Notes under the pieces: generated by a model
Database searches by the model: none
The model's input: the letters and a program-made list of their open reading frames with translations, nothing else
Told to the model about the DNA's origin: nothing
Program-made: the position numbers and the translations under genes
Part shown: positions 25,462 to 34,807 of the stretch, piece after piece
Layout of the letters: every line of letters starts with the position of its first letter
How positions within the stretch are numbered: the stretch's first letter is position 1
NCBI GenBank assembly: GCA_035279905.1
Contig: DATEGZ010000217.1
Location: forward strand, 1 to 64,000
Source of the DNA: DATEGZ01 sp035279905
GTDB taxonomy: Bacteria > Acidobacteriota > Vicinamibacteria > Vicinamibacterales > SCN-69-37
DNA: 64,000 nucleotides
Direction of reading: 5' to 3'

Positions 25462-25935
25462 TTATTCCGATCCTCGTGCAGAGCGGCGCGTCCACTCGCG
25501 CCATGGGACGACGCCGGCGTCTGGCTGTGCGGCATCGGGCAGCATCGCGATGTACTCGAGCAGGTGGCCGTCAGGATCGCGGAAGTAGACGGCGGCGGCG
25601 GGCATCCACGCGAGCACCGCCGGCTCGTCGCTCACCTCACCGTTGAAGCCGAGCGCGTCGATGCCCGCGGCCTGGAGCAAGGCCGGCGCCGCCAGAACGT
25701 CATCGAGCGCCGCCGAAAACGCGACATGCGCCGTGATCTTCTGCGGCGCGGCGCCCGCGGCCCAGAGTCCCAGCATCGAGTGTCCGCGCGGGCCCACCCA
25801 GAAGAACGCCGCCTGGCGTCCGGGAAGCGTGTACGCGAGCTCGAGTCCGACGCGGTCGCGATAGAACGCGATCGAGGTGTCGAGATCCGCGACGCTCAGG
25901 TGGGCCTCGAAGAGCCGGCCGGCGACGGGCAGCAT
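25462..25935 (-). CDS. VOC (glyoxalase/dioxygenase-like) family protein
   Basis: 157 residues with two beta-alpha-beta-beta-beta modules: HLSVADLDTSIAFYRDRVGLELAY in the first half and VYFRDPDGHLLEYI at the end. Metal-ligand positions His12 and Glu near 128 are present, while the second-module His is seen in TAHVAF. Fits glyoxalase, fosfomycin-resistance-like or dioxygenase enzymes; the reaction is unknown. No Shine-Dalgarno sequence; TATTAC lies 7 nt before the ATG. Confidence 0.88.
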   Translation of the reverse strand: MLPVAGRLFEAHLSVADLDTSIAFYRDRVGLELAYTLPGRQAAFFWVGPRGHSMLGLWAAGAAPQKITAHVAFSAALDDVLAAPALLQAAGIDALGFNGEVSDEPAVLAWMPAAAVYFRDPDGHLLEYIAMLPDAAQPDAGVVPWREWTRRSARGSE

Positions 25936-25981
25936 CTCGTTCGTAATAGCGGGCGAGCGCGCGAATATTCCCGGAGACGCG

Positions 25982-26701
25982 CTAGGTGCGAGCCGACGCT
26001 CGCAGGTTCGCCGCGATCACCCACGTCGCGGCGCAGATCGCCCACGAGATCGTGAGCTCCGACCAGAGAAATGGGCTCGGCTTCTTGAGCAGGAGCGGCG
26101 GCCACACGAGGAACGTAAACATCGCGAAGAGCACGGTCTGGAGCGCCGCCGCCAGTCTCGCCTGGACGCCGAATAGGGCGCCGGCCGCGGTCGCGAACAT
26201 CGCCGCGCCGGTGAAATAGGTCCAGAACACCGGGACCGGCACCCACTTTGGCACGAGCGGGGTGGTGAGTTCGGGATACACAAAGTGCGCGAGGGCGATG
26301 GGAATCATCGCCAGGCCGAAGAGCAGTCGCGCCCCGCGAACCGCGCGCGCGTCCGTCGTCGCGAGCAGCCACGCGCCGGCGAGAATCACGCCGAAGTGCG
26401 CGATGCCTTGCCACGCTACTTCGATGAGCGGATGTTTGACGACGGCCGGCAGTTCCAGGAAGACGACGAGGAGTACCCAGTAGCAGAACAGTGTCCACGC
26501 CGCCGGCCGCTCCGTCCGCGACCACAGCAGGCCGGCGCCGCACAGAATCATCAGCGCCGCCGACGCAGAGGCCAGCGCCGAGTGCGCCGGAATCCACGCC
26601 GGTGCGTCGACCCAGGTCTGCGCGAAGTCACCGAACGCAATCACCGTCGCGCCGAGCGCCAGCATGCCGGTGGCGAAGGCGAATCGGGCCAGCCCCTTCA
26701 T
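25982..26701 (-). CDS. Polytopic membrane protein, DoxX-like
   Basis: 239 residues with about seven hydrophobic helices (for example ILCGAGLLW, VLLVVFLELPAVV, WTYFTGAAMFATAAGALFG). The GxAMFxxAAG pattern and small size resemble DoxX/DoxD-type proteins; not certain. ATG 26701 has no RBS but TACAAT (minus strand, 26717-26712) lies 10 nt upstream, so the message may be leaderless. A much longer in-frame extension upstream is rejected because it overlaps the divergent gene and is Arg/Ser-rich. Confidence 0.72.
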   Translation of the reverse strand: MKGLARFAFATGMLALGATVIAFGDFAQTWVDAPAWIPAHSALASASAALMILCGAGLLWSRTERPAAWTLFCYWVLLVVFLELPAVVKHPLIEVAWQGIAHFGVILAGAWLLATTDARAVRGARLLFGLAMIPIALAHFVYPELTTPLVPKWVPVPVFWTYFTGAAMFATAAGALFGVQARLAAALQTVLFAMFTFLVWPPLLLKKPSPFLWSELTISWAICAATWVIAANLRASART

Positions 26702-26774
26702 TCTGCCGAGTATTGTAGGTGGTATCGTGTGATCGGCGGCCGGTGCGCTGACCCTTCGCTCAGAGGGACGTGTC

Positions 26775-27158
26775 GTGGACGATCGACGACGGACGGACGA
26801 CGAGTTGGTGGACGAGGCGCTCGAAGAGACGTTTCCGGCGAGCGATCCGCCCGCACGCACGGTTGAAACGGGCGCGCATCCGCCGCCCGACGTGCCGGTC
26901 GTCGAGGACAACGCGGCGGCCTCGCGTCTCGAAATCCGCGTGCGCGATGACGTCGCGTTTCTCGAGTATCGACGCACGGAGAAATCGTTCACGATCGTGC
27001 ACACCGAAGTGCCGCCCGCGCTTCGCGGACAGCATCTGGGCGAAGCGCTCGTGCGCGCGGCGCTCAAGATGAGTCACGGGCTCGGACTGCAGACGATCGT
27101 CGTGTGTCCGTTCGCGCGGGCGTACTTGAGGCGGCATCCAGAGGTGCGGACAAGCTGA
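26775..27158 (+). CDS. Small GNAT-like (YjdJ-type) acetyltransferase with acidic N-terminal tail
   Basis: 127 residues, GTG start with AGAGGGA a few bases upstream. The N-terminus carries DDELVDEALEETFPASDPPA, a short conserved motif found on many small soil-bacterial proteins; the rest is the reduced YjdJ/Gtn GNAT domain: LEYRRTEKSFTIVHTEVP, LRGQHLGEALVRAAL and VVCPFARAYLRRHPEV. Predicted acetyl-CoA-dependent; substrate unknown. Convergent with the catalase-family gene, 6 bp apart. Confidence 0.8.
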   Translation: MDDRRRTDDELVDEALEETFPASDPPARTVETGAHPPPDVPVVEDNAAASRLEIRVRDDVAFLEYRRTEKSFTIVHTEVPPALRGQHLGEALVRAALKMSHGLGLQTIVVCPFARAYLRRHPEVRTS

Positions 27159-27164
27159 GCGCCG

Positions 27165-28124
27165 TCAGGCTCCGTGCGCCTGCCGAAACGCGGCCATCGC
27201 TTCGTAGATCCGCCGGCGCGCGCGATTCATGTTGCCGAGCGGCTGATGTTCCGCCAGCGAAAACCACGGGTTGAAGGCGACGGCCTCGCAGCGCGACACG
27301 GTCTCGGCCAACGAGATGTCCTGTCGCGGGATCACAATCCGGGCGACCGGGACATACGGAGAGTCGTGCTCCTTCCACTCGACACTCGCATCCTCGATCG
27401 GCATCGTCGCGGCATCCGTCTGGAACTGCAGACAGAATTCGAACGACGCGTCAGCCGTCGACAGTCGCGCGGCGAGCGCGTCACGCAGATACGTATCGGT
27501 GAGAGGAAACGGCGGCTTGCTCGTCGTCCCTGATGTCGGCCGCACGATGTACTTGACCGCGCGGCCGGCGCCCAGCAGATACGGCGTCGTGCTCCAGTAC
27601 GGGATATCGAGGTGACAGCTCGGGTGCTGCCGCGCCTGCGCGCCGATCACGGCGGCCTGCGGATGTCTGACGAAGTACCCGGCCATTTCGAGCCCGCCGG
27701 CGTCCATCGCCCGCAACAAGTTCAGGAATTCTGCCGTGTTCGGCACGACCATGACCGGATAACTGTTCAGGATGAAGTCCTGCGACGTCGCGCCGGCGGT
27801 CAGGTTCTTTCCCGGGACGTTCAGCACTTTGATGCTCATGCCGCGGACGTCGGCGTCGCGATCGGTGTCCGACGACGCGTTGGCGAACCGGATCCATGCG
27901 TCATATGTCGCCGGTTTGGCGAACAACCCCGCCTGGAGCTCCGGCGCGAGGCCCGCCGGCACGGTGAACGACGCGTGCACGCAGCCGCTGGCGCGGCCCT
28001 GGTTGAAGCGGGGTATCGGTCCGGTCGGATGGCGCTTGCGGCTGGTTACTTCGAGGAACGCAATGAACTCGTCAATCGTGGCTTCTTCACGATCGGCGAT
28101 GGTCTCTTCCGCGATGCGAGGCAT
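27165..28124 (-). CDS. Catalase-family haem protein, short form
   Basis: 319 residues. GCVHASFTVPAGL (distal His region), YDAWIRFANASSDTDRDADVRGMSIKV and SQDFILNSYPVM match the catalase fold of the small catalase-related (SrpA/allene-oxide-synthase-like) proteins, and the C-terminal NPWFSLAEHQPLGNMNRARRRIYEAMA is typical of that group. It is much shorter than a full catalase, so peroxidase or unknown activity is as likely as catalase. GGGAGCC precedes ATG 28124. Confidence 0.82.
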   Translation of the reverse strand: MPRIAEETIADREEATIDEFIAFLEVTSRKRHPTGPIPRFNQGRASGCVHASFTVPAGLAPELQAGLFAKPATYDAWIRFANASSDTDRDADVRGMSIKVLNVPGKNLTAGATSQDFILNSYPVMVVPNTAEFLNLLRAMDAGGLEMAGYFVRHPQAAVIGAQARQHPSCHLDIPYWSTTPYLLGAGRAVKYIVRPTSGTTSKPPFPLTDTYLRDALAARLSTADASFEFCLQFQTDAATMPIEDASVEWKEHDSPYVPVARIVIPRQDISLAETVSRCEAVAFNPWFSLAEHQPLGNMNRARRRIYEAMAAFRQAHGA

Positions 28125-28181
28125 GTCGGCTCCCTTTGCTATTCCGTCCTGGTTGAGCTGGGGAGCGACAGTCAACGCCAA

Positions 28182-31100
28182 TCATCGATCACGTGGCGCC
28201 CCTGGCGCCACCGTGCCACACACTGGCAGCGGCAGCACCGGTGTCGCGGGCGCGACTGCCTTCAGGTTGTTCTTCAGCAGGAGAGCGTTGAAGGCCACAA
28301 GATCAGTGGCGTTGATCGCCCGCCAACTCGTGAGGGCCGACCGCAGGTCGGTGCAGACGTTCCGCCAGGCCGCGAGCTTCGAGGGGTTGGGCGGGATGTC
28401 CGACATGTCGATGACCTTGAGCTGGCCGTTCATCGACACCAATACCGTGCCTTCTTCCGCCTCGACGCCGTTGATCACGGAAAAGCTCACGCCAGGCGCG
28501 CCGGCGCCGCGACCGCCGGTGAACGTCGTGGGACCGGCGAGCTGGGTGAGCTTGGTCTGCAAGGCGGCCGCAGCATCGGCGACCTCCCTGGGCACATTGC
28601 CGCGGGTGACCTCCGTGATCGCCGCATGCATCGCCGCAATTTGCTGGAACCCGTCCCATGACACGCGCGTGCCGTTGTAGAGCTTCATTTGCAGATCGTG
28701 CAAGGCGGCGAGATCGGCCGCGGTCGCGCGCGATCCGGGATCGTTCTTCACCGTGACGGTCTGCGTCAGGATCTGGCCGTCCACGTTCATCCGAAGCGTG
28801 TACACGCCGGGGATGACGAGCGGACCTTCGCCGCCCCAGTGCGTGTCGCCGGGGACGGCGCCCGTCACGTGCGCCATGTAGTGAATGAACGCGGGCGGCA
28901 TATCGTACCGGACATCCCAGTTGATCCGATGCATGCCGGCGCCGGTCGCGAGGGGCTGCGGCACGTAGATCCACTCATCCGGCACGGGCGGCGGCGGCTC
29001 CGGAATCGGAGGGATCGGATCGCTCGAGTAGCGGCGCACGACGTCCCCCGCCGCGTCGAGCACATCAATCGCGATGTGTCTGGCCGGCGCGCTGAGGTTG
29101 TAATAAATGACCGCGCCGAGCGGCGGATTGTCGCCGTGCGGCATCTCCGGCGGGAACGGCGTGCCGGTGTTGATGTTGCGGCGCACGCGAATCGCATCGC
29201 CGGGCTTGAAGAGATGCGCGGGCTCGGACGCGGTCGCGGCGGTCATCTGCCGGAGCGGCGAGATGTCGTCGAGGATCCAGATGCTGCGCCCGTAAGTCGC
29301 CACCACCAGGTCGTTGTCCTTCACGACGATGTCGCGGTACGACGTGTTGGGAAGGTTGAGCATCAACGACTGCCAGTTGTCGCCATCGTCGAAGCTGACA
29401 TACATCCCGCTTTCAGTTCCGGCGTAGAGCAGTCCGGCCTTCTTCGGGTCCGCGCGAATCACGCGTGAATAGCTGCCGCTCACCTCGCCGGTCGGCAATC
29501 CGTTGATGATCTTCGTCCACGTCTTGCCGTAGTCGTGCGTGCGATAGAACGCCGGCGTGTTGACGGCGATGCCCCGGTTGATTGCGATGTACGCCGCGCC
29601 CGCATCGTGATACGACGCATCGATCGCCGAGATCCCGCCACCGCGACCCTGGCCGCCTGCACCACCCGCGGGTACGGCGGGCGGTTCAGGCAGAGCGGCT
29701 TCGGTCCACGCGAGGCCGTGGTTCCTCGTCACGTGGACCGTGCCGTTGCTCATCCCGACCCACATCACGCCCGGTGCGACATTCGAGGTCGTGATGGCGT
29801 TGATCGTCGCGCCTGCGCCCCCGCCTCTGCCGCCGCCTGGTGCGGGCGCCGCCGCTGATGTGGGCGCACCGAGATCCGGCGAAAGGCGCTTCCAGTTCAC
29901 CGCGCCGTCGGTCGTCGAGTAGAGGTACTGGAAACCGAGCAGCAATTCGTGCGGATTCGAGCGCGAGAAGATCAGCGGCTGGTCGCCGGTCCGCCGGAGA
30001 TTGAGCGTCGTATCGACGTTGGGTGAGACATCGACCCACTGGTTCGTGGGTTTGGTGACCTTCACGATGCCGGCCGTGGATCCGACCATGTACACGATGT
30101 TCGCGTCGAGCGGATCGGGCGCGACAAAACCGTCCTCGTATGCCGGCGTCGGATACCAGTCGAGCATCGTCACGGCGCCGAGCTCGCCGCGGCTTCGCAC
30201 GGACACGGCGCACGAGTCCTGCTCGCTGCCGTAGATCCAGTACGGCCACGAGTTGTCGACGCCGATGTGATAAATCTGCGCGGTCGGCTGGTTGTACCAG
30301 CCGCTCCACGCAAGACCCCCGTCCAGCGTGATCGTGCCGCCCTGGTCGTAGCCGAAGATCATCCGCTTGTCGTCGGTGGGATCGAGCCATCCCACTTGCG
30401 GATCGTCGCCGCCAGGCGCGCCCTTGAACCCGGTGAACGTGTTGCCGCCATCGCGCGAGATGAACGCTGCAGTGTTGAAGGTGTAGACGATGTCGGGGTT
30501 CTTGGTATTGACGAAAACGCCGGACGTGTAATTTCCCTGTCCGTTCGCGATGCGCGCGTCGCTGGCCGCCATACGACGCCATGACGTGCCGCCATCATCC
30601 GAGCGGAAGAGGCCGACCTGCGCGGGACCCACCACGAACATTCGCTGAGCGTTGGTGTTCATCGCGACCGCCACCGTCAGACGCCCGGTCAGCGGAGTGG
30701 GGAGGCCGCCGCCAACGATCGGCGTCCACGTCACGCCTTGATCGATCGATTTGTAGAGTCCCGTGCCGGTGGTCGCCGCAGGCGCCGCGGCCGTTGCCGC
30801 ACTGCCCGTGCCGCGGCTCGCGCGCTGGATGGTGCTTGCGAGCACGACGTTGGGATGATCGGACGCCCATGCCAAACTCTGCGCGCCTGTGCTCGCATCC
30901 ACCGCGAGCGTCTTGGTCCACGTCTCGCCGCCATCGGTGCTGCGATAAATTCCGCGCCGGTCACTTGTGGCGCGCGTGCTGCCAAGCACGCTCATGAGCA
31001 GGAGATTGGGATTGTGCGGGTCGACGAGGATGGCGGGGATTTGTCCGCTGTCCTCGAATCCCGGAAGATGGCGCCACGTTTTCCCGGCGTCCGTGGACTT

Positions 31101-31478
31101 GTAGATGCCGTTGCCGTCACCGGTGCTCCCGGTCCCGACGTAGACGATGTTGGGATCGGAGGGCGCGACCTCGACCGATCCGATCGAGGAGACATCTTTG
31201 ATGCTGTCGAAAATGGGGTACCAAGTGGTGCCGGCGCTCGTGGTCTTCCAGACGCCGCCGAGCACCATGCCCATGTAGAAGACGCCGGGCTGACCGATCG
31301 CTCCCGACACCGCCGACACGCGACCAGCGCGAAACGGCCCGACGTTCCGCCACTTGAGTCCGCCGAGCAGCGTCGAGGGAATCGAGGTGGTGGTGGGCGT
31401 GCCCGCACCGACGGCGAGCGCCCCGGCCAAAGCAATCGTTGGGAATCGCCAGTAAGAGGCAGCGCTGCGTGTCGTCAT
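28182..31478 (-). CDS. Secreted VPS10/sortilin-type BNR beta-propeller protein
   Basis: 1098 residues. A signal peptide (about 1-30) is followed by many sialidase-like BNR blades, each with an S/T-x-D-x-G-x-T-W turn (STDAGKTWRHL, STDGGETWTK, SDDGGTSWRR, SRDGGNTFTG, HDYGKTWTKI), through about residue 750, then a C-terminal region with fibronectin-like and helical parts (DPGSRATAADLAALHDLQ). This architecture is abundant in Acidobacteriota as secreted glycosyl-hydrolase-like proteins of unknown substrate. GGAG six bases before ATG 31478. Confidence 0.85.
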   Translation of the reverse strand: MTTRSAASYWRFPTIALAGALAVGAGTPTTTSIPSTLLGGLKWRNVGPFRAGRVSAVSGAIGQPGVFYMGMVLGGVWKTTSAGTTWYPIFDSIKDVSSIGSVEVAPSDPNIVYVGTGSTGDGNGIYKSTDAGKTWRHLPGFEDSGQIPAILVDPHNPNLLLMSVLGSTRATSDRRGIYRSTDGGETWTKTLAVDASTGAQSLAWASDHPNVVLASTIQRASRGTGSAATAAAPAATTGTGLYKSIDQGVTWTPIVGGGLPTPLTGRLTVAVAMNTNAQRMFVVGPAQVGLFRSDDGGTSWRRMAASDARIANGQGNYTSGVFVNTKNPDIVYTFNTAAFISRDGGNTFTGFKGAPGGDDPQVGWLDPTDDKRMIFGYDQGGTITLDGGLAWSGWYNQPTAQIYHIGVDNSWPYWIYGSEQDSCAVSVRSRGELGAVTMLDWYPTPAYEDGFVAPDPLDANIVYMVGSTAGIVKVTKPTNQWVDVSPNVDTTLNLRRTGDQPLIFSRSNPHELLLGFQYLYSTTDGAVNWKRLSPDLGAPTSAAAPAPGGGRGGGAGATINAITTSNVAPGVMWVGMSNGTVHVTRNHGLAWTEAALPEPPAVPAGGAGGQGRGGGISAIDASYHDAGAAYIAINRGIAVNTPAFYRTHDYGKTWTKIINGLPTGEVSGSYSRVIRADPKKAGLLYAGTESGMYVSFDDGDNWQSLMLNLPNTSYRDIVVKDNDLVVATYGRSIWILDDISPLRQMTAATASEPAHLFKPGDAIRVRRNINTGTPFPPEMPHGDNPPLGAVIYYNLSAPARHIAIDVLDAAGDVVRRYSSDPIPPIPEPPPPVPDEWIYVPQPLATGAGMHRINWDVRYDMPPAFIHYMAHVTGAVPGDTHWGGEGPLVIPGVYTLRMNVDGQILTQTVTVKNDPGSRATAADLAALHDLQMKLYNGTRVSWDGFQQIAAMHAAITEVTRGNVPREVADAAAALQTKLTQLAGPTTFTGGRGAGAPGVSFSVINGVEAEEGTVLVSMNGQLKVIDMSDIPPNPSKLAAWRNVCTDLRSALTSWRAINATDLVAFNALLLKNNLKAVAPATPVLPLPVCGTVAPGAPRDR

Positions 31479-31537
31479 GATCGTCTCCGATTCGCGTTGT
31501 CGGGTGGCAAAGACGCCTCTATAGTAGTGCCCCGGCG

Positions 31538-32035
31538 ATGGCCGCTCGTCCAACCACCGTGGCTGCCTATCTGGCTTCCCTCACGCCCGAAAAACGGGCG
31601 GTGATCGAGGAGGCTCGCGCCTTTGTCCGCAAGTACATCTCCAAAGGGTTCGCCGAGTTCATGAACTGGGGCGTGATCAACTGGGGGATCCCGCTCGAGG
31701 AGTTTTCCGACACGTACAACGGCCAGCCGCTCTGCTACGTCGGCCTCGGCGCGAAGAAGAACTTCAACTCCTTCTATTTGATGAGCGCCTACGACGGCTC
31801 GAACGGCGCGAAGCTGCTTGCGGACGCGTTCAAAAAGGCCGGGAAGCGGCTCGACATGGGGAAGTGTTGTCTGCACTTCAAGCAACTCGATGACCTCGAG
31901 CTCACGTCCGTCGCCAGGCTGATCGCGATGTCCACGCCCAAGGACTACATCGCCTACTACAAGCGAACGAAGGGGTTGACGATGCGCGCTACCGTGCGCC
32001 GGTCGTCAGCCGCCTCAGTTCGTCGAAAAAGTTGA
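31538..32035 (+). CDS. DUF1801 domain protein
   Basis: 165 residues. TVAAYLASLTPEKRAVIEEARAF, NWGVINWGIPLEEFSDTYNGQPLCYVGLGAKKNFNSFYLM and GKCCLHFKQLDDLE are the DUF1801 (YdhG-like) signature. Function unknown; the fold is small and cytoplasmic. TATAGT (31520-31525) is 12 nt before the ATG with no RBS. The last 47 bp overlap the convergent kinase gene. Confidence 0.85.
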   Translation: MAARPTTVAAYLASLTPEKRAVIEEARAFVRKYISKGFAEFMNWGVINWGIPLEEFSDTYNGQPLCYVGLGAKKNFNSFYLMSAYDGSNGAKLLADAFKKAGKRLDMGKCCLHFKQLDDLELTSVARLIAMSTPKDYIAYYKRTKGLTMRATVRRSSAASVRRKS

Positions 32036-34715
32036 AGACGAACACCAATCGATCTGGCTGTCGACGCGATGTCGGGTCTGGGGACACGGCCACTCGCTTT
32101 CCGTCCGGGTGCAGATCGAACGACCGCTGACCTGTTTGCGGGCCGAGATATCCGTCAGCCCACAACCTCGGCTTCTCAAAACGAAACGAGTCGCCAGAAG
32201 TGGTGTAGGACACTGCCATGAGCTGATTCTCTGGCGTTCGATAGAGCAATTCCTGGCCGGCGCGGGACCATGTCGGCGTGATACCACCCGTCATCGAAAT
32301 CTGCCACATCCCACCAGGACCAGGAAACGGTCGAACATACACCTCGAATCGGCCTCTGTCATTGGCCTGATAGGCAATCCATCTTCCGTCGGGAGAGAAG
32401 ACGGGTTCCCGCTCGATGGCCGGAGTGCTCAGGAATACTTTCGGTGTTCCCGGCTTCCAGCCGGACATTTCGTCCCCAGTGATTTCGACGGTCATGAGGT
32501 CCGCGCCGGTTTGCGGGCGCGTCTCCTGGAACGCGAGAATCTTCCCATTGGGATGCCACGACGCGGCGGATTGTGGATTCTCGCTATGAGTCAAGCGTTC
32601 GACGGCGCCCGTGCCGTCGGTTCGCTGCCAGTACAGATTCTGCTGTTTGTCCCGATTCGACCAGAACACGATGCGGCGACCGTCCGGTGTCCACACGGGC
32701 TTCTGGTTCTGGGCGGCGTCGATGGTGAGACGGGCGGGCCGATCCGTCGCCCATTCGTACACCCAGATGTCCATTTCTTTGCCATTGTTGATCTCAACGG
32801 CGAGGCGGGTGCCATCGGGAGAGAATCGCGGGTTGCCCCAGTTCGTTGGCGTCGCACGGAGCAGCGTTCGTTGCCCTGACTGGTTCATCCACTCGATCGG
32901 TGCGCCAGCGAACACCGCAGCCCGACCGGATTGATAGACGAACGTGCCAGTATCGGATGCAGCGAACTGTGCCGATCCACCGTTCGGGTTCGACATCAGC
33001 AGGTCGAGAACGGCCACCGGCGGTCCCTGGACCCTCAACCGCTCGAGATCGAAGGGGATAGAGAAGAGTCGCTCGCCGTGTACGTAGATGATGTGGCCGC
33101 TGGGGACGTATCGTGCGTAGAATCCTCCACGCTGAACGACCATGGGTGCGCCTGTGGGCAGCGGCTGCACGACGATGTTTGCGTCGTCCCAGTCCGTGCG
33201 GCTCGTGTTGCTGGTATAGAGCACCCCATGGCCACCGGGTAACACCTGCGGCCAGCCGTGAAGAACCTCGTTGCCTGTGAGGGTTGTCAGTGGCGCCGGC
33301 ACTCCTCCGGTGGCAGCGACCCGGAGCAATCCACCCGAGTTGAACGGTGCGAACGTAATCCATCCATCGGCTGACCAGCTGCCACCTTTGGCGTCCGGTG
33401 TGTCGCACACGGTCACCGGTGCGCTGCCAGACAGTGCGACCTTCTTCAGCTTGGAGTCGGCAAAGAACGCGATCCATTCTCCATCGGGCGCGAAGAAGGG
33501 GCTGTGCGCGCCCTCCGTCCCGTCGAGCCGCGTCGCCTCCAACTGGTCGAGACGACGCACATACAGCGACGCGGCGCGGTCCCGCGGTTGCGCCACGAAC
33601 GCCAGGACCTGTCCATTCGGCGACAGGATTGCCGCCGAACCTCGATCGACCGTCGTGAGAGGTGCGTCAGTGCCCAACGTCACGGGCATGCGCACGGGAG
33701 CCAGCGGAGCTGGCGGTCTCCACGGACTTGCGAGCAGGAGGGCCACGGCTAAGGCCAATGCGAGCAACGCCGCCATCGCCCACGGCGCCAGGCGAGAAAA
33801 GGCCGACGGCACACGTGACGTCGGTAGATTTGCTTCGCCTGTCGCGTTCAGTGCGTCATCGACATCAAGTCGCGCGGCACGGGCCGAGTCCAATCGACGC
33901 TTGCGATCCTTCTCCAGGCAGTGCCGCAGCAGTTTCCTGATGGATGCTGGCGTCGTCGTTGGCAATGCGTGCCAATCCGGCTCCCGCATCAGGACATGCG
34001 CGACAGTTTCCGAGACGTCATTGCCGGGGAAGGCGCGTCGGCCCGTGAGCATCTCATACAGGACCGCACCGAACGCCCAGATATCTGCCGCCTTCCCGAC
34101 GGACAGGCCTTTCGCCTGCTCGGGACTCATGTACGCCGCTGTTCCGAGGATCACGCCGGCACCGGTGATCTGCGCCGGGCTGGTGATTGTCGGGGCCTCG
34201 CGCAACTGGACGACTTCGGTGCTTCCCGGCTCAGGCTGGAGGGCTTTCGCCAAGCCAAAGTCGAGCACCTTCACTGTGCCATCCGGCCGAAGCTTGATGT
34301 TCGCGGGTTTCAGATCGCGATGAACAATGCCTTGCTCGTGCGCGGCTTCGAGCGCCTCGAGGATTTGCCGCGCCACCGGCAGGGCGTCGTCGAGCGCCAA
34401 CGGACGACGCGCGATTCGCTGCGCAAGTGTTTCTCCGTCGACGAACTCCATCACGATGGCCGTGACACCGCTCGCTTCCTCGAGACCGTGCACGCTGCCG
34501 ATGTTTGAATGATTCAGCGAAGCCAGAGTCTTCGCTTCGCGTTGGAAGCGAGCAACGCGGTCTGCGTCGGTCGCGAACGCGTCAGGCAATGTCTTGAGTG
34601 CGACATCGCGACCCAGCCTGGTGTCGCGGGCCCGGTAGACCTCACCCATGCCGCCAGCACCGATGGCGGAGAGAACCTCGTACGGGCCGAGACGGGTGCC
34701 AGGAGCCAGGGCCAC
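31989..34715 (-). CDS. Receptor-type Ser/Thr protein kinase with C-terminal TolB-like propeller
   Basis: About 908 residues. Kinase domain ~10-275: glycine loop IGAGGMGEVYRA, Lys in VALKTLP, catalytic HRDLKPANIKL, DFGLAKAL and GTAAYMSPEQAKG. A membrane helix (MAALLALALAVALLLA) near 305-325 is followed outside by WD40/PD40 (TolB-like) repeats such as FAPDGEWIAFFAD, FSPDGTRLAVEI, WTPDGRRIVFWS, FSPDGRWIAYQA. This is the common acidobacterial Hanks-type kinase with an extracytoplasmic sensor propeller. GTG 34715 fits the usual N-terminus (VALAPGTRLGPYEV); no RBS is clear, so the start is probable, not sure. Confidence 0.88.
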   Translation of the reverse strand: MALAPGTRLGPYEVLSAIGAGGMGEVYRARDTRLGRDVALKTLPDAFATDADRVARFQREAKTLASLNHSNIGSVHGLEEASGVTAIVMEFVDGETLAQRIARRPLALDDALPVARQILEALEAAHEQGIVHRDLKPANIKLRPDGTVKVLDFGLAKALQPEPGSTEVVQLREAPTITSPAQITGAGVILGTAAYMSPEQAKGLSVGKAADIWAFGAVLYEMLTGRRAFPGNDVSETVAHVLMREPDWHALPTTTPASIRKLLRHCLEKDRKRRLDSARAARLDVDDALNATGEANLPTSRVPSAFSRLAPWAMAALLALALAVALLLASPWRPPAPLAPVRMPVTLGTDAPLTTVDRGSAAILSPNGQVLAFVAQPRDRAASLYVRRLDQLEATRLDGTEGAHSPFFAPDGEWIAFFADSKLKKVALSGSAPVTVCDTPDAKGGSWSADGWITFAPFNSGGLLRVAATGGVPAPLTTLTGNEVLHGWPQVLPGGHGVLYTSNTSRTDWDDANIVVQPLPTGAPMVVQRGGFYARYVPSGHIIYVHGERLFSIPFDLERLRVQGPPVAVLDLLMSNPNGGSAQFAASDTGTFVYQSGRAAVFAGAPIEWMNQSGQRTLLRATPTNWGNPRFSPDGTRLAVEINNGKEMDIWVYEWATDRPARLTIDAAQNQKPVWTPDGRRIVFWSNRDKQQNLYWQRTDGTGAVERLTHSENPQSAASWHPNGKILAFQETRPQTGADLMTVEITGDEMSGWKPGTPKVFLSTPAIEREPVFSPDGRWIAYQANDRGRFEVYVRPFPGPGGMWQISMTGGITPTWSRAGQELLYRTPENQLMAVSYTTSGDSFRFEKPRLWADGYLGPQTGQRSFDLHPDGKRVAVSPDPTSRRQPDRLVFVFNFFDELRRLTTGAR

Positions 34716-34807
34716 GGCCGGGTCATTATCACACCAAGGACCTGAACCCGGCGGGCTGGCCGGACCCCCGAGTTGTCCGCGTCCGAACCTGGCGTCATAC
34801 TCGACGC

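Noticed and set aside
24211..26055. 614-codon plus-strand frame across the GNAT, propeller and VOC genes
   Set aside because: Spans three convincing minus-strand genes and is Arg/His/Val-rich without motifs.
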